The notes beneath the pieces are model-generated. The model did not search any database, was not told where the DNA came from, and saw only the letters and a list, made by a program, of their open reading frames with translations. Made by a program: the position numbers and the translations under genes. This document shows, one piece after another, positions 53,690 to 62,139 of a stretch of 64,000 nt of DNA (position 1 is its first letter; every line of letters starts with the position of its first letter). This stretch comes from Candidatus Microthrix parvicella Bio17-1 (lineage in GTDB: Bacteria > Actinomycetota > Acidimicrobiia > Acidimicrobiales > Microtrichaceae): assembly GCF_000299415.1 (NCBI RefSeq), contig NZ_AMPG01000001.1:1054001-1118000 (forward strand), written 5' to 3'.

Positions 53690-53703
53690 TGGGGCCGGCC
53701 CCA
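53690..53703. terminator. Palindrome between converging hutH and acyl-CoA ligase genes
   Basis: TGGGGCCGGCCCCA is a perfect 14-bp GC palindrome immediately after the hutH stop (53688) and 14 bases before the converging stop (53717). No T-run follows on either strand. Likely a shared terminator. Confidence 0.45.
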
Positions 53704-53716
53704 GGATTCAAACCGC

Positions 53717-55564
53717 TCAGGTGGCGTACATCTCGTCGATCACGTGCTCGTAGTGCTGAGCCACGATCGCCCGTCGCACCTTCAGCGTGGGCGTGATCTC
53801 GCCATCCTCCACGGTGAGGTCCTTCGGGAGGATTGCGAACTTTCGGATCGATTCCGCACGCGACACCTTTGCGTTCACCGCATCGACGGCGTGCTGCACC
53901 TCGGCCAGCAGATCATGGTGGTCGACCGCCTCGGCCACGCTGATCTCGTGGTTGGGGTCCCCCGGCCACCAGGCGTCGAACGCCTCCTCGTCGATCGTCA
54001 CCACGGCTGCGATGAACCGACGATTGTCGCCCACCACCATCGCCTGGCTGATCAGTGAATGCGCCCGCAACTGGTCCTCCATCGGTTCGGGAGCCACGTT
54101 CTTGCCGCCGGCGGTGACGATCAGTTCCTTCTTCCGGCCGACGATGCGCAGAAACCCGTCCTCAATTCGGCCGACATCGCCGGTATTGAACCAGCCATCG
54201 TCTGCCAGCACTTCGCGGGTGGCCTCCTCGTTGTTCCAGTAGCCGCGGAACACCTGGGGCCCCTTCGCCTCAACTTCGCCATCCTCGGCGAGACGCAGGC
54301 TGGTGCCCGCCACCGGTCGGCCCACCGTTCCCGGACGCCAGGCGTCGACGCGGTTCACCGCCAGCACCGGTCCGGTTTCGGTCAGGCCGTAGCCCTCAAA
54401 GATGCGCACACCGACCCCATCGAAGAAGTGAGCCAGACGTTCACCCAGCGGGCTGCCCCCGCTGAAAGCGAAACGCATCGAGCCGCCGAACCCGTCGCGA
54501 ACCTTGCGATAGACGAGCCGATCGAACAGTGCGTGCTCGGCGCGGGTGAGCCAACCGACCGACCCCTCGGCCCGTTGCCGTGAATAGCGGATGGCCACCT
54601 CGGTCGCCCGGTCGAAGATGGGGCCAACGTTGCCCGCCTCCGCCCGTTGTTGTGCGGTGCTGAACACCTTCTCGAACACGCGCGGCACCGCCACCACCAT
54701 CGTGGGCGAGGAAAGGGCGAGTTCCTCGGGCAGGTTGGCGATCCCCGACGAGAACGTGCCCTTGATTCCGTATTCCGAACCCACCAGGGCGATGATCTTG
54801 GCGTACGTGTGGGCCAGCGGCAGGAACAGCAGACTGCGCTCGTCGGGGCCGAGCATCGACGCCACCGCATCGAGGTTCTGTTTCACGTTGGCCCGCAGGT
54901 TGCCGTGGGTGAGCATGCACCCTTTGGGCCGGCCCGTCGTCCCCGATGTGTAGACGAGGGTTGCCAGGTCGTCGATGGTCAGGGCGGCGATTCGCCTGTC
55001 GAGTTCTTCATCTGCGACCTCGCTCCCCTTCGCCGCCAGGTCGTCCAACCCGGCGCCGTCGATGACGAGCACTTCGCCACAGGCCACCTCGGGATCGACG
55101 ACGCTGCCATCGATCAGTTCGGCCATGTTCGAGGTCTCGGCAACGGCCAGCACCGCTCCGCTGTCCGCCAGGATCCACGACACCTGGTCGGCAGCCGACG
55201 TCTCGTAAATCGGTACGGTCGCCGCGCCGACGGCCAGGATGGCGTAGTCCACCATCAGCCATTCCAGGCGGGTGCCCGACATCAACGCCACCCGGTCGCC
55301 TGGCGCCACCTCCGAGGCGATGAGGCCCTTCGCCATCGCTCGAACCCGACCATGAAACTCCGACGCGGTCACATTGCGGAAGCCCGACCCCTCCCGCACT
55401 GCGGCAACGACCCGGTCGGGGTCGATGGCAGCCCGTTCGATCAGGGGCTCGAGCAGGTGGGCGTTCGGCGCCAACGGAGCGAGGTGCGACCCGCTCACCT
55501 GCCGCTGCCCATGAGTGCCGCCTCTACCCGCCACCGGTTCAGGTACAGCATCGGTCGTGGTCAC
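53717..55564 (-). CDS. Long-chain fatty acid-CoA ligase (FadD15-like)
   Basis: A 615-residue long-chain acyl-CoA synthetase. P-loop LVYTSGTTGRPKGCMLTHGN, FLPLAHTYAK, A5 motif FEGYGLTETGPV, A7 motif DGWFNTGDVGRIEDGF, hinge VGRKKELIVTAGGKNVAPEP and the C-terminal lysine in ITPTLKVRR. The extended C-terminus and FEGYGLTE variant match the actinobacterial FadD15-type group. It activates long-chain fatty acids at the membrane for degradation or lipid synthesis. GTG 55564 follows GGAGGAGACG. Confidence 0.94.
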   Translation of the reverse strand: MTTTDAVPEPVAGRGGTHGQRQVSGSHLAPLAPNAHLLEPLIERAAIDPDRVVAAVREGSGFRNVTASEFHGRVRAMAKGLIASEVAPGDRVALMSGTRLEWLMVDYAILAVGAATVPIYETSAADQVSWILADSGAVLAVAETSNMAELIDGSVVDPEVACGEVLVIDGAGLDDLAAKGSEVADEELDRRIAALTIDDLATLVYTSGTTGRPKGCMLTHGNLRANVKQNLDAVASMLGPDERSLLFLPLAHTYAKIIALVGSEYGIKGTFSSGIANLPEELALSSPTMVVAVPRVFEKVFSTAQQRAEAGNVGPIFDRATEVAIRYSRQRAEGSVGWLTRAEHALFDRLVYRKVRDGFGGSMRFAFSGGSPLGERLAHFFDGVGVRIFEGYGLTETGPVLAVNRVDAWRPGTVGRPVAGTSLRLAEDGEVEAKGPQVFRGYWNNEEATREVLADDGWFNTGDVGRIEDGFLRIVGRKKELIVTAGGKNVAPEPMEDQLRAHSLISQAMVVGDNRRFIAAVVTIDEEAFDAWWPGDPNHEISVAEAVDHHDLLAEVQHAVDAVNAKVSRAESIRKFAILPKDLTVEDGEITPTLKVRRAIVAQHYEHVIDEMYAT

Positions 55565-55645
55565 AATCTCGTCTCCTCCGGATACATCTCGAACCCTCTA
55601 CTACAGCGTCGCGCACCGTCGGAACACTCCGGTGACCGGGTGTGT

Positions 55646-56017
55646 TCAGCCGAAGAACAAGACGGCCCCAAGCGCCACCACAAACCCGGTCTCGGTGGGC
55701 ACCGCCAGCCGGTTGTAGCGCTCGGACCAGCCACGATCGGCGAAGGCGCCGATCACCCGCACCACCAGGATGGCCGAGGCGATCATCAACACGCCGGTGA
55801 TTGCCTCACGCCCAAGATCGTTGAGGCCCAGGTAGCCGACGAACGCTCCGAGGCCCAGCGCCAGCGCCCCGTAGTAGCAGCGCACCTCGGTGCGTCCGGC
55901 CGGCCCGTCGGCGCTGAGGCCGTAGAAGGCCACCGACTCTGGGCGGACAAGAAACGTCAGGCCGGTGACGAGGAAGTACCCCACCACCAACACCACGGCG
56001 AGATCGATCAGCGTCAC
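55646..56017 (-). CDS. DUF4345-like small membrane protein
   Basis: A 123-residue protein with four transmembrane helices. The middle segment GRTEVRCYYGALALGLGAFVG is the DUF4345 signature (R-T-E-x-R-x-x-Y-G-G-L/A). Function unknown. GTG start 56017. It lies between the PucR-type regulator (45 bases upstream on the same strand) and the acyl-CoA ligase (81 bases downstream), so it could be part of either transcript. Confidence 0.8.
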   Translation of the reverse strand: MTLIDLAVVLVVGYFLVTGLTFLVRPESVAFYGLSADGPAGRTEVRCYYGALALGLGAFVGYLGLNDLGREAITGVLMIASAILVVRVIGAFADRGWSERYNRLAVPTETGFVVALGAVLFFG

Positions 56018-56062
56018 TGCACCATCATGCCCCGCACGGCCCCGGTCCGTCGCCTCGCCGAG

Positions 56063-57595
56063 CTACTGCGACCACGGCCCGTCGTAGCGCTGGAAGACGT
56101 AGATGGCCACCTCGCACTCCAACGACCGGGCAGCGTCGCTCAGTAACGGGCCCAGGATCGACTCGATCCGGTCCAATCGGTTCTTGAACGTGTTGTAGTG
56201 GATGTTGACGCGACGGGACGCCTCCGCCATGTTTCGTGTCTCCAGCCACAGGCCCAGCGTCTCCACCAGGTCGGAGTCGTGCGCCCGGTCGTAGGCAGCC
56301 AACGGACCGATGGCATGCTCGACGAACTCGGCCAACTCCTCGGTTGGGGTGGATGCCAGCAGACGCTCCAGCCCCAACTGGTCGAAGACCGCTGTGGCAT
56401 GTCGGCCCTTGGCCCACCGCCCGACGTCGACGGCCCGGCCGGCCTCCTGGTAGCTCTGCGGCATCGCCATGGGATCGTCCACTCGGCGGCCCACCCCGAT
56501 GCTCACCGTTACCTGATCCACTCGATTGTCCAGTTCGGTGCGCAGCCGTTCGGCCATCTCCCGCCGCTCGACGGGGTCGGCGGTCTCGGGTGCGATCAGT
56601 GCGGCGATCGTGGTGCTGCGGGTCCAGACGATTGCGTCGGCACCCAGCGTGGCCCGGGCTGCAGCGGCGATGGTGCCCAGCACCGTCGGCAGAACCTCGC
56701 GGTCCACCGGCGGGTCGATCGACGCCAGCAACACGGCGCGGGGTCGTGCCAGGTCCCACCCGAAGCTGATGGCACGCTCGGTCACGTCAGCGATGTCTCC
56801 TGCGTGACCGGCGATCAGTTCCTCCAACGAGGTGGCTTCAAAGCGCTCGCGTTCGGCTGCAGCGGCGCTGGCATGGGCCATGCGCACGGCGATGGCCTGC
56901 GATGCACGCTGCATGGCCAGGCGCCCATCCTCCTTCAGGCCCTCGCCGGTGGGTACCACGATCTCGCCGTAATCAAACTGTCCGGCGCTGATGGACTGCC
57001 GAGGCCACGAGGCGTCGGCAAGGTCGACACCATCCAGGGCATCCGAAGGCACGATCGCCATGGTGCGCCCCTCGGGGTCCAGCACGGCGACCGGGAACTC
57101 CAACAACAGGTGCAACGTGGTGGCGATCTCGGGCACTCCTCCCCCGGCGAGCACGATTGGGGTAAACCGTTCGTGGATTTCGAGGATCCGGTCCAAGCGC
57201 CGCTCCTGCGCCTCCAGCAGAGCATCGAGCACGCCCGCGGTCACGTCCACCAGCTCGTCGCCGCCGGCAAAGACGACCACCGGCATGCCCTGGCCGTTTG
57301 CGGCGCTCACCAGACCGGCTGGGAGGTCGCCCGAGGTGTTGAGACAAACCCCCAACCCAGCCACCCCCGCCACATCGAGGCTTCCGAACAACAGGTCCCA
57401 GCCATCGTCGACCGAGCCCAGTGCCTCAGAGGTGGTGACCAGCAGTTCATTGGAACCGGCCCGACCGACCAGGTCGGCATTCGCCGCCACCTTCGCCCGA
57501 CTCACCTGTCGACCCAGTCCGGCTTTGCCTGCCACCACCTGAGCGTCGCCCCCCAACAAGTCGACAACCTCACCAACGTCACAGGTCCGCCACAT
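56063..57595 (-). CDS. PucR family transcriptional regulator
   Basis: A ~510-residue PucR-type regulator. The N-terminal PucR domain (about 1-125) reads TCDVGEVVDLLGGDAQVVAGKAGLGRQVSRAKVA; a middle GAF/GGDEF-like region follows (VLDPEGRTMAIV, then VSIGVGRRVDDPMAMPQSYQEAGRAVDVGR); the C-terminal HTH_30 is SRRVNIHYNTFKNRLDRIESILG (~465-487). Members control purine catabolism and other nutrient pathways, often by autoregulation. ATG 57595, or GTG 57598 one codon earlier; neither has a ribosome site. A perfect 14-bp inverted repeat starts 15 bases upstream. Confidence 0.92.
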   Translation of the reverse strand: MWRTCDVGEVVDLLGGDAQVVAGKAGLGRQVSRAKVAANADLVGRAGSNELLVTTSEALGSVDDGWDLLFGSLDVAGVAGLGVCLNTSGDLPAGLVSAANGQGMPVVVFAGGDELVDVTAGVLDALLEAQERRLDRILEIHERFTPIVLAGGGVPEIATTLHLLLEFPVAVLDPEGRTMAIVPSDALDGVDLADASWPRQSISAGQFDYGEIVVPTGEGLKEDGRLAMQRASQAIAVRMAHASAAAAERERFEATSLEELIAGHAGDIADVTERAISFGWDLARPRAVLLASIDPPVDREVLPTVLGTIAAAARATLGADAIVWTRSTTIAALIAPETADPVERREMAERLRTELDNRVDQVTVSIGVGRRVDDPMAMPQSYQEAGRAVDVGRWAKGRHATAVFDQLGLERLLASTPTEELAEFVEHAIGPLAAYDRAHDSDLVETLGLWLETRNMAEASRRVNIHYNTFKNRLDRIESILGPLLSDAARSLECEVAIYVFQRYDGPWSQ

Positions 57596-57612
57596 CACGA
57601 TAGTTTGACCAA

Positions 57613-57645
57613 CCGTTGCACTGTGAACAACTCACAGTGCAACGG
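57613..57645. promoter_or_regulatory. Perfect 14-bp inverted repeat upstream of the PucR gene
   Basis: CCGTTGCACTGTGA (57613-57626) is repeated as its exact reverse complement TCACAGTGCAACGG (57632-57645) around a 5-base centre ACAAC. It lies in the divergent gap between the pucR and dksA-like genes, so it is not needed as a terminator. It is the longest clean operator-like palindrome in the window and the natural candidate for autoregulation by PucR. Confidence 0.7.
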
Positions 57646-57742
57646 CGTGAATCCGTGGGTTTTTGCTGAAGCTGGGAGCCCCTGAGCGCCGTACTGTTGG
57701 ACCCGTAAGCCAGCGCCACCGTCCTGACGACGGCCATTCGCA

Positions 57743-57785
57743 GCCGGGGCACGCTTGTTCGCTGCCCCGGCATCAACGCTTTTCC
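57743..57785 (+). terminator. GC-rich hairpin with T-run in the dksA-like leader
   Basis: GCCGGGGCA (57743-57751) and TGCCCCGGC (57763-57771) form a perfect 9-bp stem with an 11-base loop, followed by ATCAACGCTTTTCC. It is 48 bases upstream of the GTG of the DksA/TraR-type gene. The arrangement resembles an intrinsic terminator or attenuator placed in a leader; the T-run begins 7 bases after the stem, which is loose. Confidence 0.45.
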
Positions 57786-57832
57786 ATTCAAGTGCAGCAC
57801 CTCAACCAAGTAGCTCGGGAAGGAACGCAGCC

Positions 57833-58195
57833 GTGACGACCTCAACCGCCAGTCCATCTTCCAACGTGGGTGCCGAAGGGCAACTCACCGACGATCAACG
57901 CCAGGTCCTTCGAGACTGGTTGACCGACCAGCTCACCATTCAGCGGGAGCGCGTCCAGCAAGCCACCATCGATTTTGAGGCGCTCGCCGACTCGGACTCG
58001 GCGGTCGACCGCGAGCTGGGTCGAGAGGAACTCGACGCCGCGCTAGAAGCCGTCGTCGAACTCCAAGATGCGCTCCAACGCCTGGAGGCCGGCAAGTACG
58101 GCGTCTGTGTCGACTGCGGCAAGGCCATCCCGTTCGAGCGCATGGAGGCCATCCCCGAGGCCGACCGCTGCATCGGGTGCGCCGCCGCCTGGTAG
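57833..58195 (+). CDS. DksA/TraR C4-type zinc-finger protein
   Basis: A 120-residue protein of the TraR/DksA family. A coiled-coil region (about 20-85, with LDAALEAVVELQDALQRLEAGKYG) leads into a C4 zinc finger: Cys92, Cys95, Cys113 and Cys116 in VCVDCGKAIPFERMEAIPEA and CIGC. DksA relatives bind RNA polymerase's secondary channel and tune transcription, but short actinobacterial members are mostly uncharacterised and lack the two tip aspartates of E. coli DksA (DxxDxA). The GTG at 57833 follows GGGAAGGA. Divergent from pucR. Confidence 0.9.
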   Translation: MTTSTASPSSNVGAEGQLTDDQRQVLRDWLTDQLTIQRERVQQATIDFEALADSDSAVDRELGREELDAALEAVVELQDALQRLEAGKYGVCVDCGKAIPFERMEAIPEADRCIGCAAAW

Positions 58196-58220
58196 GCCAA
58201 CAGCTACGAACCGACGACCG

Positions 58221-59072
58221 TCATCCGTGATGGTGCGGGTCGAGGAACACTGCAGCGCCAAGGTCGGGGATGTTGCCATCCAGCCAGGCGACCGCCGTGT
58301 CATGGCCGCGCTCAATCAGTTCGGCACCATGAGAGAAGTCGGCGGGACTGGTTCGGATCGGACATGGCGGGGGTACCACACTGAGGTCCACCTGCGATTC
58401 GTAGGTCACCACGTCGCCACCCAGGCGCTGGTTGATCATCATCATCACCCCGTGGAGCGCCATTGCCAACGCCCCGGCCGGGGGTTCGGTCAGCGCACAG
58501 GCATAGCCGGTGGGCATCACCCAGATCCGGTCGGCGCCCAGTTCGACGGCCTGGCAGATTGGGGTGTTGTTCACGACCCCACCGTCCATCAGGTACCGCT
58601 CCCCGATCTTCACCGGCGGGAACACCGCAGGGATCGACGCGCTGGCAACCACCGCGTCCACGGTGTCACCGGTGGACAGCAGCACGCCCTCGCCGGTGAG
58701 CACGTCCGCCGCCAGCGCGTGCAGCGGGACGTGGGCGTCCTCCAGGCGTTCAAACGTCACGTGTTGGCGTACCAGGCGGCGCAGCGGCCCGGCGGGCACG
58801 AGGTTCCGCGCCTGCCCCAGAAACCCGCGCAGTCCCAGCAGCGGACGGGTGGGAAACACCTGGCTGCGCTTCAGCGACCGCCAGAGGTTTGCCAGCCCCG
58901 CAAGATCGGAGTCGCCGGGAGGGTGGCCGGCAAGCCACGCTCCGTTGATCGCTCCAACCGATGTGCCGACGATCAGATCCGGACGGATATTGCGCTCGTC
59001 CAGCGCCATCAACATGCCCGCCTGGACCGCGCCATGGGCGGCCCCTCCCGACAAGACGAATGCTGTGGTCAC
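58221..59072 (-). CDS. Patatin-like phospholipase family protein
   Basis: A 283-residue patatin-fold acyl hydrolase. Oxyanion-hole glycines are in AFVLSGGAAHGAVQAGML, the nucleophilic Ser in VGTSVGAINGAWLAG, and the catalytic Asp in YLMDGGVVNNTP. The SIPAVFPPV segment is typical of the bacterial RssA-like branch. It hydrolyses acyl groups from lipids. GTG 59072 has GGGGAGGT upstream. It converges with the DksA-like gene. Confidence 0.93.
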   Translation of the reverse strand: MTTAFVLSGGAAHGAVQAGMLMALDERNIRPDLIVGTSVGAINGAWLAGHPPGDSDLAGLANLWRSLKRSQVFPTRPLLGLRGFLGQARNLVPAGPLRRLVRQHVTFERLEDAHVPLHALAADVLTGEGVLLSTGDTVDAVVASASIPAVFPPVKIGERYLMDGGVVNNTPICQAVELGADRIWVMPTGYACALTEPPAGALAMALHGVMMMINQRLGGDVVTYESQVDLSVVPPPCPIRTSPADFSHGAELIERGHDTAVAWLDGNIPDLGAAVFLDPHHHG

Positions 59073-59155
59073 CCAGGTACCTCCCCGCTGATCGACGACC
59101 CGAGCATGCAATTCGTTGTACGACGGTCAGGCTGTAATGTCAATCACTGATAGTT

Positions 59156-60373
59156 TTAGACTTCCGGGCGCAGGCGGGACCTGATCAGCAACGTTGCCCG
59201 AACCGTCCCATCGACCGTCCAGGCCGCAAGGGCTCCCGCATAGATCGGTCGACCCAGGCCGGCGCACGCGGCGATGGCCACGACATTGCCGGCCACCAGC
59301 CCCACCCACGAACGCGTGATCGCAAAGTTGGCCGTGAGTCGTTGATGGCCGCCGCCCACCAGCACCGGGCCCAAGTACGACAACGACGCCACCAGCAGTT
59401 GCACGTATGCCCCGATCGCCAACGCCGGAATCACCGCTCCCGAGATCGGGGCCCGGCCGTCTGCGGCGTGAACCGCCGCCAGCGTCACCCCACCGATCCA
59501 CCAAGCGATCGAGGCACTCGCCTGCACCAGCCTGGGTCCGGCCCAATGAAACTGCTTCCCACCCAGGTTCGGGAGGAGCCCAACCAAGGCGAGCAACGTG
59601 GCGGCATACAACCCAAACCCCGCCGTCGCCACCACCTTCCACTCGCCCAGTAGCCCGACGACCGCCAGCACCAGGGCGACAGCCATCACCGCCTGCATTC
59701 CAAACTGAGCGCGCTGGGTGGCCCGCTTCGACGGCTTGACCTTGGCCTGGGTCGCCACGAAGAAGGGCAACGTCCCGGCGATCACCAGTCCGGACAGTCC
59801 CAACAGGTTGATCGTGGCGTGCACCTCGCGCAGTTGCCCGTACCAACCACCCCCGCCGCCCGAACCCAGGATTGCGCCAAGGGTGATTCCAACCAGACCC
59901 AGCAGGGCGCCTGCCACATAGGCCACGATGGCGGGGCGCAGCCGCCGTTGCAGCGCGTTGCGCCCAATGCCGACCAGAATGACGATCAGCACCACCAGGC
60001 CGGCGATCACCAAGAGCCCACCCAGCCCGGTGAGTGCATCGGCCGGCACCTCCCGGCCCACAGCCACCATCACCGTGCCCGCAGCGATGAGCACACGTTG
60101 GGTCATCACCAGGGTTGCGTTGGGTGCCGGTGCCGCACCCCAGGTCACCCCCAGAAACTGGGTGACCCCGGAGATCGCCAGCAGCAGCGCTCCCGCAAGC
60201 GCCAGGTGCAGTGGCAACCACGGCCCGGTCGAGTGGGGCACGGCACCCGCCACCGCAGCGGCCAACAAAAACAGGGCCACCAGCACCAAGGTTGGTCGAG
60301 CCTGCGCCTGGGCCTGCGCCACCCGGTTGGGGGCGGCCTTCGGTTTGGAACTCCCAGCGTCGGCCAAGCTCAT
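59156..60373 (-). CDS. Polytopic membrane protein with conserved-looking histidines
   Basis: A 405-residue integral membrane protein with about 12 hydrophobic helices after a charged N-terminus. Histidines sit at helix edges: LPLHLALAGALLLAISGVTQ, REVHATINLLGLSGLVIAG, KQFHWAGPRLVQASASIAWW and TLAAVHAADG. The pattern recalls NnrS-like or cytochrome-oxidase-subunit-I-like proteins that bind heme or copper, and some actinobacterial proteins beside copper nitrite reductases, but I cannot assign the family. No such partner is nearby. ATG 60373. Confidence 0.7.
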   Translation of the reverse strand: MSLADAGSSKPKAAPNRVAQAQAQARPTLVLVALFLLAAAVAGAVPHSTGPWLPLHLALAGALLLAISGVTQFLGVTWGAAPAPNATLVMTQRVLIAAGTVMVAVGREVPADALTGLGGLLVIAGLVVLIVILVGIGRNALQRRLRPAIVAYVAGALLGLVGITLGAILGSGGGGGWYGQLREVHATINLLGLSGLVIAGTLPFFVATQAKVKPSKRATQRAQFGMQAVMAVALVLAVVGLLGEWKVVATAGFGLYAATLLALVGLLPNLGGKQFHWAGPRLVQASASIAWWIGGVTLAAVHAADGRAPISGAVIPALAIGAYVQLLVASLSYLGPVLVGGGHQRLTANFAITRSWVGLVAGNVVAIAACAGLGRPIYAGALAAWTVDGTVRATLLIRSRLRPEV

Positions 60374-60434
60374 CGTCGGTCATGGTAGGTCGGGCGCAGG
60401 ATCGTTTCACCCGTGTGACCTGATCGTCCCAACG

Positions 60435-61040
60435 TCACAGCCCCAGCGTGCCGACGTCGTACACCAGATCGTTTCCCTCCACCCTGGCCTCGGCCAGCGG
60501 AGGGTGTTCGTTCAGTTTCCCGGTGTGCATCACGTGAAGCACCGGAATGTGTTCAATGAGCACGAGATGGTCTGACACCAGCCTGCGGTGGCATTTCCAC
60601 CACACCGATTCGCTGCACATGATCGCCGTCGGCTGCTCGGTGGCCAGCGTCAGCAACTGGGCCATGCCCGAGGCGAAGTCGTTGGTTTCCATGTAGTCGG
60701 CGTAGGAGCGAAATGCCGGGTGCCGAAGCGCCATATGGCGCGACTCGTCCTGAGACCGGCGTCGTCCCCCCAGCACTTTGAGCCAGCGGTAGTCAATCCC
60801 CGCCGCCGGCACCCAGCGCTCCATTTCCTCCCGGCCGAACTGCGGGTTGTGTCGGCTGCCGGGAAAGGACCGGATATCGACCAGCCGGGTGATGTCTTGC
60901 GCCTCCAGCAGCTCCATCAGCGCTTCGGCGGGCAGCGTGCCATGACCAATCGTGTAGATCGCGTCGGGCCCCGCCCCGCCATCGGTCGATACCGTTGCGC
61001 CATTCACCTCATCGTCATCCCCGAATCGCGCTGACAGCAA
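60435..61040 (-). CDS. DUF488 family protein
   Basis: A ~201-residue DUF488 protein. Hallmarks are YTIGHGTLPAEALMELL, VDIRSFPGSRHNPQF, YRWLKVLGGRRR, YADYMETNDF and the cysteine motif MCSESVWWKCHRRLVSD. Function is unknown; the C-x(n)-CHR pattern suggests a metal or redox site. The start is judged to be TTG at 61040 because GGAGGAG lies 6-9 bases upstream; a GTG at 61007 and a TTG at 61085 are alternatives. Divergent from the DUF808 gene. Confidence 0.88.
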   Translation of the reverse strand: MLSARFGDDDEVNGATVSTDGGAGPDAIYTIGHGTLPAEALMELLEAQDITRLVDIRSFPGSRHNPQFGREEMERWVPAAGIDYRWLKVLGGRRRSQDESRHMALRHPAFRSYADYMETNDFASGMAQLLTLATEQPTAIMCSESVWWKCHRRLVSDHLVLIEHIPVLHVMHTGKLNEHPPLAEARVEGNDLVYDVGTLGL

Positions 61041-61173
61041 ACCCTTCTCCTCCGCCGGTTTCAGGGTCCCGAAACAGCCGGCCAACAGCAGTTCCGGGTT
61101 GGACGGTGCCCAGCGGGCAAACTATGGAACACCCAACGACGAACGAGGCCGCCTTCGGCGGTAGGGGGATCAC

Positions 61174-62139
61174 ATGAGCGGTGGCCTGGTTGGTCTTCTC
61201 GACGACATCGCCGCACTCGCCAAGCTGGCGGCAGCCTCCATCGATGATGTTGGTGCGGCCGCCGGACGGGCCAGCGTCAAGACCGCCGGGGTGGTCGTGG
61301 ACGACACCGCGGTCACCCCCACCTACGTCGATGGGCTGACCGCCGATCGGGAACTGCCGGTGATCAGGCGGATCGCCACCGGTTCGCTGCGCAACAAGCT
61401 GCTGATCATCCTCCCGGCTGCCCTGCTGCTCAGCGAGGTTGCCCCGATCCTCGTCGAGATCATCCTCATGTTCGGTGGCGCTTACCTGAGCTTCGAGGGG
61501 GCCGAAAAGATCCACCACCGTTTCAGCTCCCACGTCGACGAGGCCGCGCACGATGCGCCCGACCTCATTGCCCCGGCCGACGGCCCCGAGCAGGAGGAGC
61601 AGACGGTGAAGAGCGCCGTTCGCACCGATTTCATCCTGTCGACGGAGATCATGGTCATCGCGCTGAAAGAGGTGATCGACGAGGGCCTCTTCTCCCGAGC
61701 GATCATCCTGGCAATCGTCGCCGTGCTGATCACCGTGGCCGTGTACGGCGTGGTGGCGCTCATCGTGAAGATGGACGACGTGGGGCTGCACCTCGCCCAG
61801 CGATCGGGCAACGGGTCGCAGCGGGTGGGACGGGCATTGGTCAATGGCATGCCCAAGCTGTTGGCCGCCCTGGCCACCATCGGAACCGCCGCCATGATCT
61901 GGGTCGGCGGCCACATTCTGTTGAACGGCACCGACAAGCTGGGTTGGCACGGCCCCTACGATTTCGTGCACTCCCTGGAAACGCGGGTGCACGACATCGC
62001 TGGCATCGGGGGCGTGCTGTCGTGGGTGGTCAACACCCTGGCATCCGCGTTGATCGGTCTGGCGGTCGGCTTCGTTCTCGTCGCCGTCATCACGCGGGTC
62101 AAGGCGGCACGCACTCACGGATCGAGAGCGACTCACTGA
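61174..62139 (+). CDS. DUF808 (YedI-like) membrane protein
   Basis: A 321-residue protein with about five transmembrane segments in the C-terminal two-thirds. SGGLVGLLDDIAALAKLAAASIDDVGAAA at the N-terminus and KTAGVVVDDTAVTPTYVDGL are signatures of DUF808/YedI. The helices begin at LIILPAALLLSEVAPILVEIIL. Function is unknown. ATG 61174 follows GGGGGATCAC. Its stop overlaps the methyltransferase start by one base (TGATG). Confidence 0.93.
   Translation: MSGGLVGLLDDIAALAKLAAASIDDVGAAAGRASVKTAGVVVDDTAVTPTYVDGLTADRELPVIRRIATGSLRNKLLIILPAALLLSEVAPILVEIILMFGGAYLSFEGAEKIHHRFSSHVDEAAHDAPDLIAPADGPEQEEQTVKSAVRTDFILSTEIMVIALKEVIDEGLFSRAIILAIVAVLITVAVYGVVALIVKMDDVGLHLAQRSGNGSQRVGRALVNGMPKLLAALATIGTAAMIWVGGHILLNGTDKLGWHGPYDFVHSLETRVHDIAGIGGVLSWVVNTLASALIGLAVGFVLVAVITRVKAARTHGSRATH

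Noticed and set aside
57818-57836. GGGAAGGAACGCAGCC as a signal-recognition-particle RNA loop
   Set aside because: It is the ribosome-binding site of the DksA/TraR-type gene; no helix pairing of an SRP RNA surrounds it.
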